From assembly GCA_903873565.1 (NCBI GenBank), contig CAIQOY010000107.1:1-32297 (forward strand): a stretch of DNA of 32,297 nucleotides. Direction: 5' to 3'. Position numbers and translations under genes: made by a program. The notes below the pieces were generated by a model that had not been told where the DNA came from, ran no database searches, and saw nothing but the letters and a program-made list of their open reading frames with translations. Of this stretch, positions 15,744-23,672 are shown piece after piece (the first letter of the stretch is position 1; each line of letters begins with the position of its first letter). The stretch comes from an uncultured Actinomycetes bacterium. GTDB lineage: Bacteria > Actinomycetota > Thermoleophilia > Gaiellales > F1-60-MAGs149.

Positions 15744-17054
15744 TCACCCGAGCAACCGGCGCACGACGTCGAGCTGGAGCGCGACCGCGGTGCCGAGGTC
15801 GTCGACGTGGATCCGCTCGTCCCGGTTGTGCATGCCGCCCTCGTAGACGTCGAGCGGGGTGCTGACCACCGGCCAGAAGCCGTAGGCGACCGTTCCGAAC
15901 GCCTGCCGCACGAAGGCGGCGTCGGTGAAGCCCGTCGAGAGCTGGGGCACCAGCACCGCGCCCGGCTCGAGGGTCTCGACGGCCCCGGCGAGGGCGGCGT
16001 GGAGCGGCGTGCCGAGCGGCGACTCCGTGCCGCCGGTGATGCCCTGGTCGAGCCGCACCTCGTGCGGGATGTCGTCGCCGAGGGCCTCGGCCAGCTCGCG
16101 CTCGAGGTCGGCCTCGGTGTCGCCCGGGAGGATGCGGCAGTCGACGCCGACCGACGCCCGGCCGGGCAGGACGTTGCGGGCGCTCGACCCGGTCAGGAGC
16201 GTCGGCGCGATCGTGATGCCGAGCAGGGCGTCGATCTCGAGCGCGAAGGCGGGGTGCAGCGCCGCCACCTCGGCCGCCACCGCGGCGAGGTCGCGGTCGG
16301 GGTCGACGCCGAGCGCCTCGACCATCCCGCGGATGGCGGGCACGAGCCGCCTGCGGGTCGCGTGGGCGTCGAGGCGGCGGATCAGCTCGGCGAGCAGCGG
16401 CACCGCGTTGCGGCCCATCGTGGGGATCGAGGCGTGGCCGGCCTCGCCGAGCGCCGTCACGGTCGCGGGCAGGGTCGCCTTCTCCCCCACCTGCAGCGTG
16501 TAGACGACGCGGCCGTCGGCGAGCTCCAGGCGGACGCCGCCGCCCTCGTCGATCGCGTAGTCGCAGCGCAGGTCCGGGCGCTCGGCGAGGAGCCAGGGCA
16601 TCCCGACCACGTCGGTGCCGTCCTCCTCGTCGGCCTGCGAGATCAGGAGCAGGTCGCCGGCGGGCGCGAAGCCCGTGCGCGCCAGCTCGGCGATCACGAC
16701 GCAGCGCGTGGCCAGCTCGTTCTTCATGTCGCAGGTGCCGCGCCCCCACACGAAGCCCGCGTCGTCGAGGTGCGCGTCGAAGGGCGGGTGCGTCCAGTCG
16801 ACGGCGTCCGCGGGCACCACGTCGGTGTGGCCGAGCAGGGCGAGCGACGGGCCCGTGCCGCGGCCCGGCAGCCGCGCCACCACGTTGGCGCGGTCGGGAT
16901 CGCGGGCCACGAGCTCGCAGGCGACGCCGTTCGCCTCGAGGTAGGCCTTGACCACCAGCGCCGCGGGCGTCTCGCGCCCCGGCGGGTTCGAGCTGTCGAC
17001 GCGGACGAGGTCCCGCATCAGGCCGACGGCCTCGTCGCGCAGGCGGGCGTCCAT
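15744..17054 (-). CDS. M20/ArgE/DapE family metallopeptidase
   Basis: A 436-residue di-zinc hydrolase of the M20 family, which removes acyl or amino-acid groups from small peptides or N-acyl amino acids. Metal and catalytic residues are where expected: H76 and D78 in GHTDVVP, D109 in RGTCDMK, E143/E144 in ADEEDG, D169 in YAIDEGG, and a C-terminal His in GGMHNRDE. A dimerisation (lid) domain lies between about 190 and 310. It starts five bases after the MDR gene, pointing to one operon. Substrate cannot be read from sequence; acetylornithine, succinyl-diaminopimelate or dipeptides are possible, and no lysine- or arginine-pathway genes are nearby. Confidence 0.9.
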   Translation of the reverse strand: MDARLRDEAVGLMRDLVRVDSSNPPGRETPAALVVKAYLEANGVACELVARDPDRANVVARLPGRGTGPSLALLGHTDVVPADAVDWTHPPFDAHLDDAGFVWGRGTCDMKNELATRCVVIAELARTGFAPAGDLLLISQADEEDGTDVVGMPWLLAERPDLRCDYAIDEGGGVRLELADGRVVYTLQVGEKATLPATVTALGEAGHASIPTMGRNAVPLLAELIRRLDAHATRRRLVPAIRGMVEALGVDPDRDLAAVAAEVAALHPAFALEIDALLGITIAPTLLTGSSARNVLPGRASVGVDCRILPGDTEADLERELAEALGDDIPHEVRLDQGITGGTESPLGTPLHAALAGAVETLEPGAVLVPQLSTGFTDAAFVRQAFGTVAYGFWPVVSTPLDVYEGGMHNRDERIHVDDLGTAVALQLDVVRRLLG

Positions 17055-17059
17055 CCGGC

Positions 17060-18103
17060 TCAGGCCTCCCCGCCGGCGACGTCGAGCACGATCTTGCCCA
17101 CGAACGCCTTCTCCACGAAGGCGCGCTGCGCGTCGTGCACCGCCTCGAGCGGGTAGGTGGCGGCGATCAGCGGGCGGATCGCGCCGCGCTCGATCAGCCC
17201 CACGAGCTCCCGGAAGACCTCCGGCGGCGAGACGGTGGCCCCGATCAGGGTCAGGTCCTTGAGGTAGAGCGTGCGCAGGTCGAGGTCGACGTGCGGGCCC
17301 GCGATCGCGCCCGACACTGCGTAGCGCCCGCCGCGGGCGAGCGCGTCGAGGAGCGACGGCCAGGTGTCGCCGCCGACGACGTCGACGACGACGTCGACGG
17401 GGCCGAGCCCCTGCGCCTCGAGCGCGGCGTCCGCGGCGGCGCCGCGATCGATCGTGGCGATCGCGCCGAGCTGGCGCACGAGGTCCGCCTTCTGGGGCTG
17501 GCAGACGCCGATCGGCTCCGCCCCGAGCGCCCGGGCCAGCTGCACGGCGTACGCGCCGACGCCGCCCGAGGCGCCGGTCACCAGCACGCGCTCGCCCGGG
17601 GCGACCCGGGCGCGGCGCAGCATGTCGAGGGCGGTCTCCGCGGCCGTCGGGAACGAGGCCAACTCGACGGCGCTCAGCGGCGCGTCGACGGGGACGGCGT
17701 TGACGGCCGGCACCGCGGCGAAGTCCGCGTAGCCGCCGTCGATCTCGGAGCCCACGTAGCGGGCGCGCAGGAGGTCGTCGGGGGCCTCGGGGTCGCGCAC
17801 CCACGGGTCGACGAGCACCCGCTCGCCGATCCGCTCGTGGGCCACGTCCGCGCCGACCGCCGCGACGACGCCGCAGATGTCGGCGCCCTGGATGCGCGGG
17901 AAGGCGAGCGCCCCGTCCCACGACCCCGCGTCGTCCTCGGATTGGGCGTACCAGCCGACACGCGTGTTGACGTCCGTGTTGTTGACCGCGCAGGCGTCGA
18001 CCCGCACCAGGACCTCCCCGGGTCCCGGCGCCGGCGTCGGGTAGGCCGGCTCGAGGACCAGCCGGTCGAGGTCGCCGTGCCCGGTCAGGAGCACCGCGCG
18101 CAT
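17060..18103 (-). CDS. MDR superfamily zinc-free quinone oxidoreductase-like protein
   Basis: A 347-residue medium-chain dehydrogenase/reductase with an N-terminal GroES-like domain (PGEVLVRVDACAVNNTDVNTR; QGADICGVVAAVG) and a Rossmann domain with GASGGVGAYAVQLARALG for NADPH. The cysteines and histidines of zinc-dependent members are missing, as in quinone oxidoreductases. The C-terminal VEKAFVGKIVLDV is standard for the group. It probably reduces a quinone or enone with NADPH. It starts 14 bp after the small membrane-protein gene of the cyd cluster, so it may ride on the same mRNA. The ribosome binding site is poor. Confidence 0.88.
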   Translation of the reverse strand: MRAVLLTGHGDLDRLVLEPAYPTPAPGPGEVLVRVDACAVNNTDVNTRVGWYAQSEDDAGSWDGALAFPRIQGADICGVVAAVGADVAHERIGERVLVDPWVRDPEAPDDLLRARYVGSEIDGGYADFAAVPAVNAVPVDAPLSAVELASFPTAAETALDMLRRARVAPGERVLVTGASGGVGAYAVQLARALGAEPIGVCQPQKADLVRQLGAIATIDRGAAADAALEAQGLGPVDVVVDVVGGDTWPSLLDALARGGRYAVSGAIAGPHVDLDLRTLYLKDLTLIGATVSPPEVFRELVGLIERGAIRPLIAATYPLEAVHDAQRAFVEKAFVGKIVLDVAGGEA

Positions 18104-18117
18104 GGTCGGGGGGATCG

Positions 18118-18501
18118 TCACGCCGCGGGCGGGTCGGGGCGGCGGACGAACCAGACGAGGCCGAGGCCGAGCGCGATCAGCCCGACGCCGACGACCAGCG
18201 AGCCGGTCAGGGATCCGTCGGGGACGATCTCCGTGCGCCACGGCCCGGCCCCGCCGATCAGGGCGAGGAACGCGTCGGCGAGGATCACGAGCGCCGCCAC
18301 GAGCGCGATCCCGCGCGCCCGCTGCGCACCCCGGTCGAGCTCGGCCTTGACCCAGGCGAGGCAGAGCCCGGCGATCATCGCGTCCTTCACGCCCACGACC
18401 AGATCGTAGGGCGGCGCGATGTCCCCGCCGAACAGCGCCCACGCCCCGGTCGCCACGTAGGAGCCGGCGCAGACGCCGGCGACGATCGCATCGCCCTTCA
18501 T
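18118..18501 (-). CDS. Four-helix membrane protein, third gene of the cyd operon
   Basis: A 127-residue protein with four clear hydrophobic helices (about 5-24, 32-50, 66-86 and 102-122), short loops and a basic end FVRRPDPPAA. The ATG overlaps the cydB stop (ATGA), so it is translationally coupled to cytochrome bd oxidase. It is much larger than CydX (about 37 residues) and unlike CydC/CydD. I do not recognise the family. A bd-oxidase accessory or assembly factor is inferred from position only. Confidence 0.8.
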   Translation of the reverse strand: MKGDAIVAGVCAGSYVATGAWALFGGDIAPPYDLVVGVKDAMIAGLCLAWVKAELDRGAQRARGIALVAALVILADAFLALIGGAGPWRTEIVPDGSLTGSLVVGVGLIALGLGLVWFVRRPDPPAA

Positions 18502-19529
18502 GCCCGGTCCTCCGCACGGCGACCCGCCTCCGGATGACCGCCCTTGAACAGCCGGAACAGGAGCCACAGCGCCGGCACGAGGATCACGCCGCCGATCGCG
18601 AGGCAGACGAGGTACACGCGCAGCATCGACGGCGACGAGGCGGCGTCGGCGAAGGTCAGGTGCGGCGTGACCGCGTACGGCCACTGGGCGACCGCCCAGC
18701 CCCACAGGATCGCCAGCACGAAGGCGACGCCGAGCGGCCGCACCCAGCGGTAGGCGCGGGCGGCCAGCGCGGCGAGGCCGCCGGCCCCGAACGCGGCGGC
18801 GGCCAGCGCGAACGGCAGCCCGCGCCCGGTCAGGAGCGCGTCCGCGTGCTCGGGCGCGACGTCGGCCTCGAGCACGAGGCCGACGGCCGCGACGACCGCG
18901 AGGGCACAGCCCGCGACCAGCGCGCGGCGGCGGAAGTCGTCGCGCAGGTCGCCGTCCGTCTCCCGGGTCAGGAACACCGCCGCCAGGTACGAGCAGATCA
19001 GGACGGCGAGCAGGCCGGTGACGAGCGGGAAGGGACGCAGGAGCTCGGCCACCGGCACCGTCGCCCAGCCGTCGCCGACCGGCTCGAGCGCGCCGGACGC
19101 GACGGCGCCGGCGCAGAGCCCGAGCGCGAACGGCGTGACCAGGCTCGAGATGCTGAAGGCGACGCCGAGCCAGCGCTGGAGCTGCGGCTGGTCCTCGCTG
19201 TGCGCCCGGAACGCGAAGGCCGAGCCGCGCAGCACGATCCCGAGCAGCACGAACGTGAGCGGCGCGAACAGCCCGATGCAGAGCGCGGCGAAGGCCTTGG
19301 GGAAGGCCGTGAACAGCACGACGATCACGAAGATGATCCAGACGTGGTTGACCTCCCAGACGGGCCCGATCGCGCGCTCGATCGCCGCGCGCTGGTCCGC
19401 GCGCCGCGGCCCGCGGGCGAACAGGTCCCAGACGCCGCCGCCGAAGTCGGCCCCGGCGAGGACGGCGTAGGCGCTGAGCCCCACGAGCAGGCTGAGCGCG
19501 GCCAGCAGCACGAGCGTCTGGTCAGTCAC
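18498..19529 (-). CDS. cydB: Cytochrome bd-type ubiquinol/menaquinol oxidase subunit II
   Basis: A 343-residue membrane protein matching CydB. It begins TDQTLVLLAALSLLVGLSAYAVLAGADFGGGVWDLFARG (GADFGGGVWDLFA is the classic CydB opening) and continues with GPVWEVNHVWIIF and FPKAFAALCIGLFAPL, then further paired helices. It lacks haem but is needed with CydA for the oxidase. The GTG start lies eight bases inside the end of cydA, and its stop overlaps the next gene. Length is typical of the shorter CydB/CioB proteins. Confidence 0.95.
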   Translation of the reverse strand: MTDQTLVLLAALSLLVGLSAYAVLAGADFGGGVWDLFARGPRRADQRAAIERAIGPVWEVNHVWIIFVIVVLFTAFPKAFAALCIGLFAPLTFVLLGIVLRGSAFAFRAHSEDQPQLQRWLGVAFSISSLVTPFALGLCAGAVASGALEPVGDGWATVPVAELLRPFPLVTGLLAVLICSYLAAVFLTRETDGDLRDDFRRRALVAGCALAVVAAVGLVLEADVAPEHADALLTGRGLPFALAAAAFGAGGLAALAARAYRWVRPLGVAFVLAILWGWAVAQWPYAVTPHLTFADAASSPSMLRVYLVCLAIGGVILVPALWLLFRLFKGGHPEAGRRAEDRA

Positions 19530-20853
19530 CGGCGACCTCGAGGCCGGCGGCGATGCGCGCGCGGCGGCGGCGCGCCATCCGGATCAGGATCAGCGAGCCG
19601 AGCACGGCGAGCAGGATGTAGACGCCGCTGAAGACGACGAACCACGGCAGGATGCCCGTGGCCGTGGTGAAGCTGTCCTCGGTGCGCAGCACCTCGTAGA
19701 CGACCCACGGCTGGCGCCCCGACTCGGTGGTGATCCAGCCGGTCTCGACGCAGATGAAGGCGGCGGGCGCCGACGCCACGAGCCCCCACAGAAACGGCCG
19801 GCTCCCCAGCCAGTGCGGCCGCCGCCGCCACGCGTAGAGGCCGACGAGCCCGGGCAGGAGCAGGGCCGAGCCGAGCGTGATCATGGTGTCGTAGGCGAGG
19901 TGGACGAGGACCGGGTTGGGCCAGTCCTCCTCGGGCCACTCCTCCATCCCCTGCACCGTGGCGGTCGGGTCGTTGTAGGCGAGCAGGCTGAGCAGGTACG
20001 GGATCTCGATCCCGCCCTTGACGGTGCGCGTCTCCTCGTCGGGGATGCCGAACAGCGTCATCGGCGCGCCCGCGGTGGTCTGGAAGAGCCCCTCCATGGT
20101 GGCCAGCTTGAGCGGCTGGTTCTGCGTGACCTGGACGGCGATCAGGTCGCCCGTCACCAGCTGGACCGGCATCAGGATGCCGGCCACGGCGAGGCCGATC
20201 GCGAGGCCCTTGCGGTGGTACTCGTCGCGGCGGCCCTTCAGCATCCCCCAGGCGTAGACCGCGGCCACGCTGAACCCCGTGGTGACGAGCGCGGCGAACA
20301 GCATGTGCGTGTACTGCGTGAAGAGCGCGGGGTTGAACATCGCCGCGATCGGGTCGACGTCGACGACCTCGCCGGCCGCGTTGAGCACGAACCCCTGCGG
20401 CGTGTTCATCCACGAGTTGGCGGCGATGATGAAGAAGGTCGAGGCGAAGCCGCCGAGGAGCAGCGGGAATCCGCACAGGAAGTGCGCGCGCGCCGACAGC
20501 CGGCCCCAGCCGTAGAGGTAGATCGACAGGAAGATCCCCTCGATGAAGAAGGCGAAGCCCTCGAGGCTGAACGGCATCCCGATGATGCCGCCCGCGAACT
20601 CCATGAAGCGCGGCCACAGCAGGCCGATCTCGAAGGACAGCATCGTGCCGGAGACGGCGCCGATCGCGAACGTGACGGCGAAGGCCCTCGACCAGGTGCG
20701 GGCGAGGCGGTAGTAGACGTCGCGGCCGGTGCGCAGCCACAGCCCCTCGGCGATCAGGAGCACGAGCGGCATCCCGATCCCGAGCACCGCGAAGATGATG
20801 TGGAACGCCAGAGACGAGCCCATCTGGGCCCGTGCCGCCATCAGCTCGCTCAT
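19522..20853 (-). CDS. cydA: Cytochrome bd-type oxidase subunit I
   Basis: A 443-residue CydA/CioA: quinol oxidase subunit I carrying haems b558, b595 and d. The predicted haem ligand H18 sits in SSLAFHIIFAVLGIGMP; other landmarks are SFEIGLLWPRFMEFAGGIIGMPFSLEGFAFF, NSWMNTPQGF, YTHMLFAAL and GRQPWVVYEVLRT. The loop after VTGDLIAVQVTQNQP is short, so it is the S-type (CioA-like) form rather than the long Q-loop form of E. coli. It would lower oxygen and accept electrons from quinol, including those delivered by GlcDEF. GGAGGCAGG precedes the ATG at 20853. No cydDC genes are in the window. Confidence 0.95.
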   Translation of the reverse strand: MSELMAARAQMGSSLAFHIIFAVLGIGMPLVLLIAEGLWLRTGRDVYYRLARTWSRAFAVTFAIGAVSGTMLSFEIGLLWPRFMEFAGGIIGMPFSLEGFAFFIEGIFLSIYLYGWGRLSARAHFLCGFPLLLGGFASTFFIIAANSWMNTPQGFVLNAAGEVVDVDPIAAMFNPALFTQYTHMLFAALVTTGFSVAAVYAWGMLKGRRDEYHRKGLAIGLAVAGILMPVQLVTGDLIAVQVTQNQPLKLATMEGLFQTTAGAPMTLFGIPDEETRTVKGGIEIPYLLSLLAYNDPTATVQGMEEWPEEDWPNPVLVHLAYDTMITLGSALLLPGLVGLYAWRRRPHWLGSRPFLWGLVASAPAAFICVETGWITTESGRQPWVVYEVLRTEDSFTTATGILPWFVVFSGVYILLAVLGSLILIRMARRRRARIAAGLEVAGD

Positions 20854-20860
20854 CCTGCCT

Positions 20861-20890
20861 CCCGCGCCCGGCGGGCGCGGGGTGACTGTA
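20861..20890 (-). promoter_or_regulatory. cydA -10 box and leader hairpin over the RBS
   Basis: Minus-strand TACAGT (20890-20885) is a TANNNT box. The leader then folds CCCGCGCCC (20881-20873) against GGGCGCGGG (20869-20861) with a 3-base loop. The last three G of the stem are the first three of the ribosome binding site GGGAGG, so the helix would partly mask it. Confidence 0.4.
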
Positions 20891-20908
20891 GCGCAGCGCG
20901 CTCGGCGG

Positions 20909-21685
20909 CTAGTGGTCGGGCCGCTGGACGCCGGCGACCATGCGCGCCATCAGCTGGCGCGGCATCAGCCGCGGCACCTTCGCGAGCGCCTTGTTGCCCG
21001 CGCCGGGGATGACCAGCACGCGTCCGGCCCGGAAGCCGCGCCAGCCCGTCTCGGCGCAGGTCCGTGCGTCCATCATCGCCATCGACTTCATCGAGGTCTC
21101 GCCCATGCCGGCGCGATCCTGGAAGCCCGTCTCCACCGGCCCCGGGCAGAGCGCCGACACGGTCACGCCCGTGCCGCGGACCTCCACGGCGAGGCCCTCG
21201 GTCAGGGCCACCACGTAGTTCTTGGTGGCGTAGTAGACGGCCGCGTTCGGACCCGACAGGAAGCCGGCGACGCTGGCCACGTTGAGGACGCCGCCCCGGC
21301 CGCGCGCGACCATGCCGGGCAGGTGGGCGCGGGTCAGGGACGTCAGGGCCGCCACGTTGACGGCGACCATCCCGTCGACCTCCGCTGGCTCGGTGGCGCC
21401 GAAGGCGCGCCAGATCCCGAAGCCCGCGTTGTTGACGAGCACGTCGACCGGGCGCTCGAGGCGCGCCCCGATCAGCCCGACGGCGGCCGGGTCCTCGAGG
21501 TCGGCGACGATCGTCTGGGCGCCCACGCGGTAGCGCGAGGCGAGCTCGCCGGCGACGGCCTCGAGGGCGCCGCCGCGGCGCGCGACGAGGACGAGGTCGT
21601 GCCCGTCGGCGGCCGCGCAGCGGGCCAGCTCGAGGCCGATGCCGCCGGAGGCGCCGGTGACGAGGGCGAGCGGGCGCTCGCTCAC
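20909..21685 (-). CDS. Short-chain dehydrogenase/reductase (SDR)
   Basis: A 258-residue classical SDR, NAD(P)H-dependent, acting on an alcohol or carbonyl group. It has the TGASGGIG cofactor motif (10-17), NNAG (85-88), the catalytic Ser in NVASVAG (S138) and the YYATK pair (Y151, K155). The C-terminal part (MPRQLMARMVAGVQRPDH) resembles short-chain reductases annotated as DltE/YqjQ-like, but the substrate is not evident. The GTG start overlaps the upstream gene's stop by four bases (GTGA) and has GGAGG at good distance. Confidence 0.92.
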   Translation of the reverse strand: MSERPLALVTGASGGIGLELARCAAADGHDLVLVARRGGALEAVAGELASRYRVGAQTIVADLEDPAAVGLIGARLERPVDVLVNNAGFGIWRAFGATEPAEVDGMVAVNVAALTSLTRAHLPGMVARGRGGVLNVASVAGFLSGPNAAVYYATKNYVVALTEGLAVEVRGTGVTVSALCPGPVETGFQDRAGMGETSMKSMAMMDARTCAETGWRGFRAGRVLVIPGAGNKALAKVPRLMPRQLMARMVAGVQRPDH

Positions 21686-22188
21686 GCGACCTCCGCCCCC
21701 TGGCGCGCGTCGAAGCCGCGCCCGCCGGCCAGCCGGTGCACGGCGCGCATGAAGCCGACCCACTCGGGGCCGGGCTCCGCGCCGCCCGCGGGCGGCCAGG
21801 CGCCGACGCCGTGGATGTCGAGCCGTCGACGGCCCCAGAGCAGCGCGATCGCCCAGGCGCCGCCGTCACCCGCGCCGGACGGCCGCGACTCCCAGCCCCA
21901 CACGCCGAGGCGGTCGAGGGCGCGGTCGAAGCGCATCCAGACGTCGTCGTCGGGGGCGTAGATCGCGACGTCCGCGAGGCCGTCCTCGTCCCACTCGCGA
22001 TAGCGCAGGACCGGCCCGACCAGGGAGCCGAGCGCGAGCAGGGGGCCGAGCCCCGGCTCCGGGTCGTCGACCGGGTGGTCGGTCCACGCGTCGGGATCGG
22101 CGGCGAGCGCCGCCGAGGTCAGGTCGAGCTGCCAGCTCGAGCCGAGCGTGTTCGAGACGGCGATGCGGAGGGCGTCGGGGAGGTCCAC
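21682..22188 (-). CDS. Hypothetical acidic protein upstream of SDR
   Basis: A soluble 168-residue protein rich in Asp, Gly and Trp (about nine Trp), with no membrane segment or signal peptide. Segments such as REWDEDGLADVAIYAPDDDVWMRFDRALDRLG and GAWAIALLWGRRRLDIHGVG suggest a compact alpha/beta domain. I do not recognise a family. GTG at 22188 is chosen because GAAGG lies seven bases upstream; another GTG at 22206 would add six residues. The stop overlaps the SDR start, so the two are co-translated. Confidence 0.72.
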   Translation of the reverse strand: MDLPDALRIAVSNTLGSSWQLDLTSAALAADPDAWTDHPVDDPEPGLGPLLALGSLVGPVLRYREWDEDGLADVAIYAPDDDVWMRFDRALDRLGVWGWESRPSGAGDGGAWAIALLWGRRRLDIHGVGAWPPAGGAEPGPEWVGFMRAVHRLAGGRGFDARQGAEVA

Positions 22189-22279
22189 GCCCCAACCTTC
22201 GCACACGGTGCCGCCCGAGCCTGACGCGTCGCCGCCGACGACGGCCCCGACCAGCGACGGAACCGCGGGTTCGGCATCG

Positions 22280-22348
22280 ACAAGAGCGTCATAGTGGATC
22301 AGACAACACCGTCATTTCAGATCAGTAACAAGCGTCATTATGGACTAG
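22280..22348 (+). repeat. Three 23-bp imperfect tandem repeats upstream of ATPase gene
   Basis: Three contiguous units, 22280-22302, 22303-22325 and 22326-22348, share an invariant CGTCAT core (starting 22287, 22310 and 22333; period exactly 23). The core is preceded by an ACAA-like A/C-rich stretch and followed after 3-4 bases by GATCAG (GACTAG in the third). They are strikingly AT-rich for this window. The last unit reaches the -35 position of the ATPase promoter, the layout of an operator array. Confidence 0.85.
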
Positions 22349-22366
22349 TAGGACCACGGATTCGTC

Positions 22367-22372
22367 TAGAAT
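22367..22372 (+). promoter_or_regulatory. -10 box for leaderless ATPase mRNA
   Basis: TAGAAT, 4-5 of 6 consensus bases and the best -10 in the window, ends six bases before the GTG at 22379. No ribosome binding site is present. The third 23-bp repeat ends 18 bases upstream. Confidence 0.55.
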
Positions 22373-22378
22373 CGGCCT

Positions 22379-23662
22379 GTGGCGGTTCACTACACCGAGC
22401 GGGTGGTCGACCGCGAGATCGGCATTCTGAGCCACGAGATCGCAGCCCTGTCGATCGAGGGCGCGAAGGCCGTCGGCAAGACCTCGACGGCACTGCGCAT
22501 CGCGCGCACCGTCCACCGACTGGACGACGAGGCGGCGCGAGCCGTGGCCGCCGCCGACCCGTCGCGGCTCCTGCAGGGCGCGACGCCGATCCTGATCGAC
22601 GAATGGCAGCGCCTCCCCTCCTCGTGGGACCTCGTCCGGCGCGCGGTCGACGAGCGGTCCCCGGGGCCGGGCAGCTTCATCCTGACGGGCTCGGCGTCAC
22701 CACACGCCGATGCGCCGATCCACTCCGGAGCCGGGCGGATCGTGACCGTGCGCATGCGGCCCATGTCCCTCGCCGAGCGCAACCTCCAGCCGCCCGCGGT
22801 CGGACTCGGCGAACTCCTGTCCGGCGAGCGCCCGACGGTGGCGGGCGAGACGCCGTTGCGCATCGCCGACTACGCGCACGAGATCACGGCGTCCGGTTTC
22901 CCCGGCCTGCGCGGGCTGCGCGGACGAGCGCTGCGGGCGCAGCTCGACGGGTACGTAGACCGGATCGTCGAGCGGGAGATCCCGGCCCTGGGCGTGGCGA
23001 CCCGCAACCCCGCGGCGCTGCGACGATGGCTCGCGGCCTACGCGGCGGCGAGCTCGACCACTGCCTCCTTCGAGGCGATCCGGGATGCCGCCACCGGCGG
23101 CACCGATGAGAAGCCCGCGAAGGCGACGGTGCGCCCCTATCGGGATGCGCTCGAACGACTCTGGGTCCTCGATCCGGTGCCGGCCTGGCTGCCGACCCGC
23201 AATCGCCTTCGCCGGCTCGCAGCGGCGCCGAAGCACCAACTCGTCGATCCGGCACTGGCCGCTCGCCTGCTCGGCGTCGACGCGGCGGCCCTGCTCGATG
23301 CCAGCACCTCGGGCTCCGCTCGCCACCGGGACGCACCCCTCCTGGGGGCCCTGTTCGAGGCGCTCGTGACGCTCGACGTCCGCGTCTACGCCCAGGCGTC
23401 GGAGGCGCGAGTGGGTCACCTCCGGACCGCGGGCGGCGAGCGCGAGGTCGACCTGATCGTCGAGCGCGCCGACGGACGCGTCGTGGCGATCGAGGTCAAG
23501 ATGACCGGCAGCGTTGACGATGCCGATGTGCGCCACCTCCGCTGGCTCCGCGAGCGGCTGGGCGATGACCTCCTCGATGCCGTGGTCATCACCTGCGGGC
23601 CCGCCGCCTACCGGCGCCCCGACGGCGTCGCGGTCATCCCGGCGGGCCTGCTCGGACCATGA
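22379..23662 (+). CDS. COG1373/DUF4143-type ATPase with PD-(D/E)xK-like C-terminus
   Basis: A 427-residue P-loop ATPase of the widespread but functionally obscure AAA_14 plus DUF4143 family. N-terminal AAA domain: Walker A GAKAVGKTS (28-36), Walker B PILIDEW (D74, E75) and sensor-like ILTGSAS (101-107). The linker MRPMSLAERNL is typical for the family. The C-terminal domain has FEALV and then EREVDLIVE with D358 and AIEVK with E372 and K374, a PD-(D/E)xK nuclease-like core that may or may not cleave DNA. Codon use is looser than in neighbours (CGA, GCA, GAA, GAT and CAA are frequent), consistent with transfer. No partner toxin, integrase or transposase gene is seen. The stop is 10 bp from the selC 3' end. 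Confidence 0.9.
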   Translation: MAVHYTERVVDREIGILSHEIAALSIEGAKAVGKTSTALRIARTVHRLDDEAARAVAAADPSRLLQGATPILIDEWQRLPSSWDLVRRAVDERSPGPGSFILTGSASPHADAPIHSGAGRIVTVRMRPMSLAERNLQPPAVGLGELLSGERPTVAGETPLRIADYAHEITASGFPGLRGLRGRALRAQLDGYVDRIVEREIPALGVATRNPAALRRWLAAYAAASSTTASFEAIRDAATGGTDEKPAKATVRPYRDALERLWVLDPVPAWLPTRNRLRRLAAAPKHQLVDPALAARLLGVDAAALLDASTSGSARHRDAPLLGALFEALVTLDVRVYAQASEARVGHLRTAGGEREVDLIVERADGRVVAIEVKMTGSVDDADVRHLRWLRERLGDDLLDAVVITCGPAAYRRPDGVAVIPAGLLGP

Positions 23663-23672
23663 CGCGCGGAAG

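Noticed and set aside
22280-22348. CRISPR-like array
   Set aside because: Units are contiguous with no spacers, are imperfect, and no cas genes are present; tandem operator-like repeats fit better.
22530-22545. att-like copy of the selC 3' end inside the ATPase gene
   Set aside because: Only CGAGGCGGCGC (11 bases of common high-GC sequence) is shared and it lies within the reading frame; too short for an attachment-site duplication.
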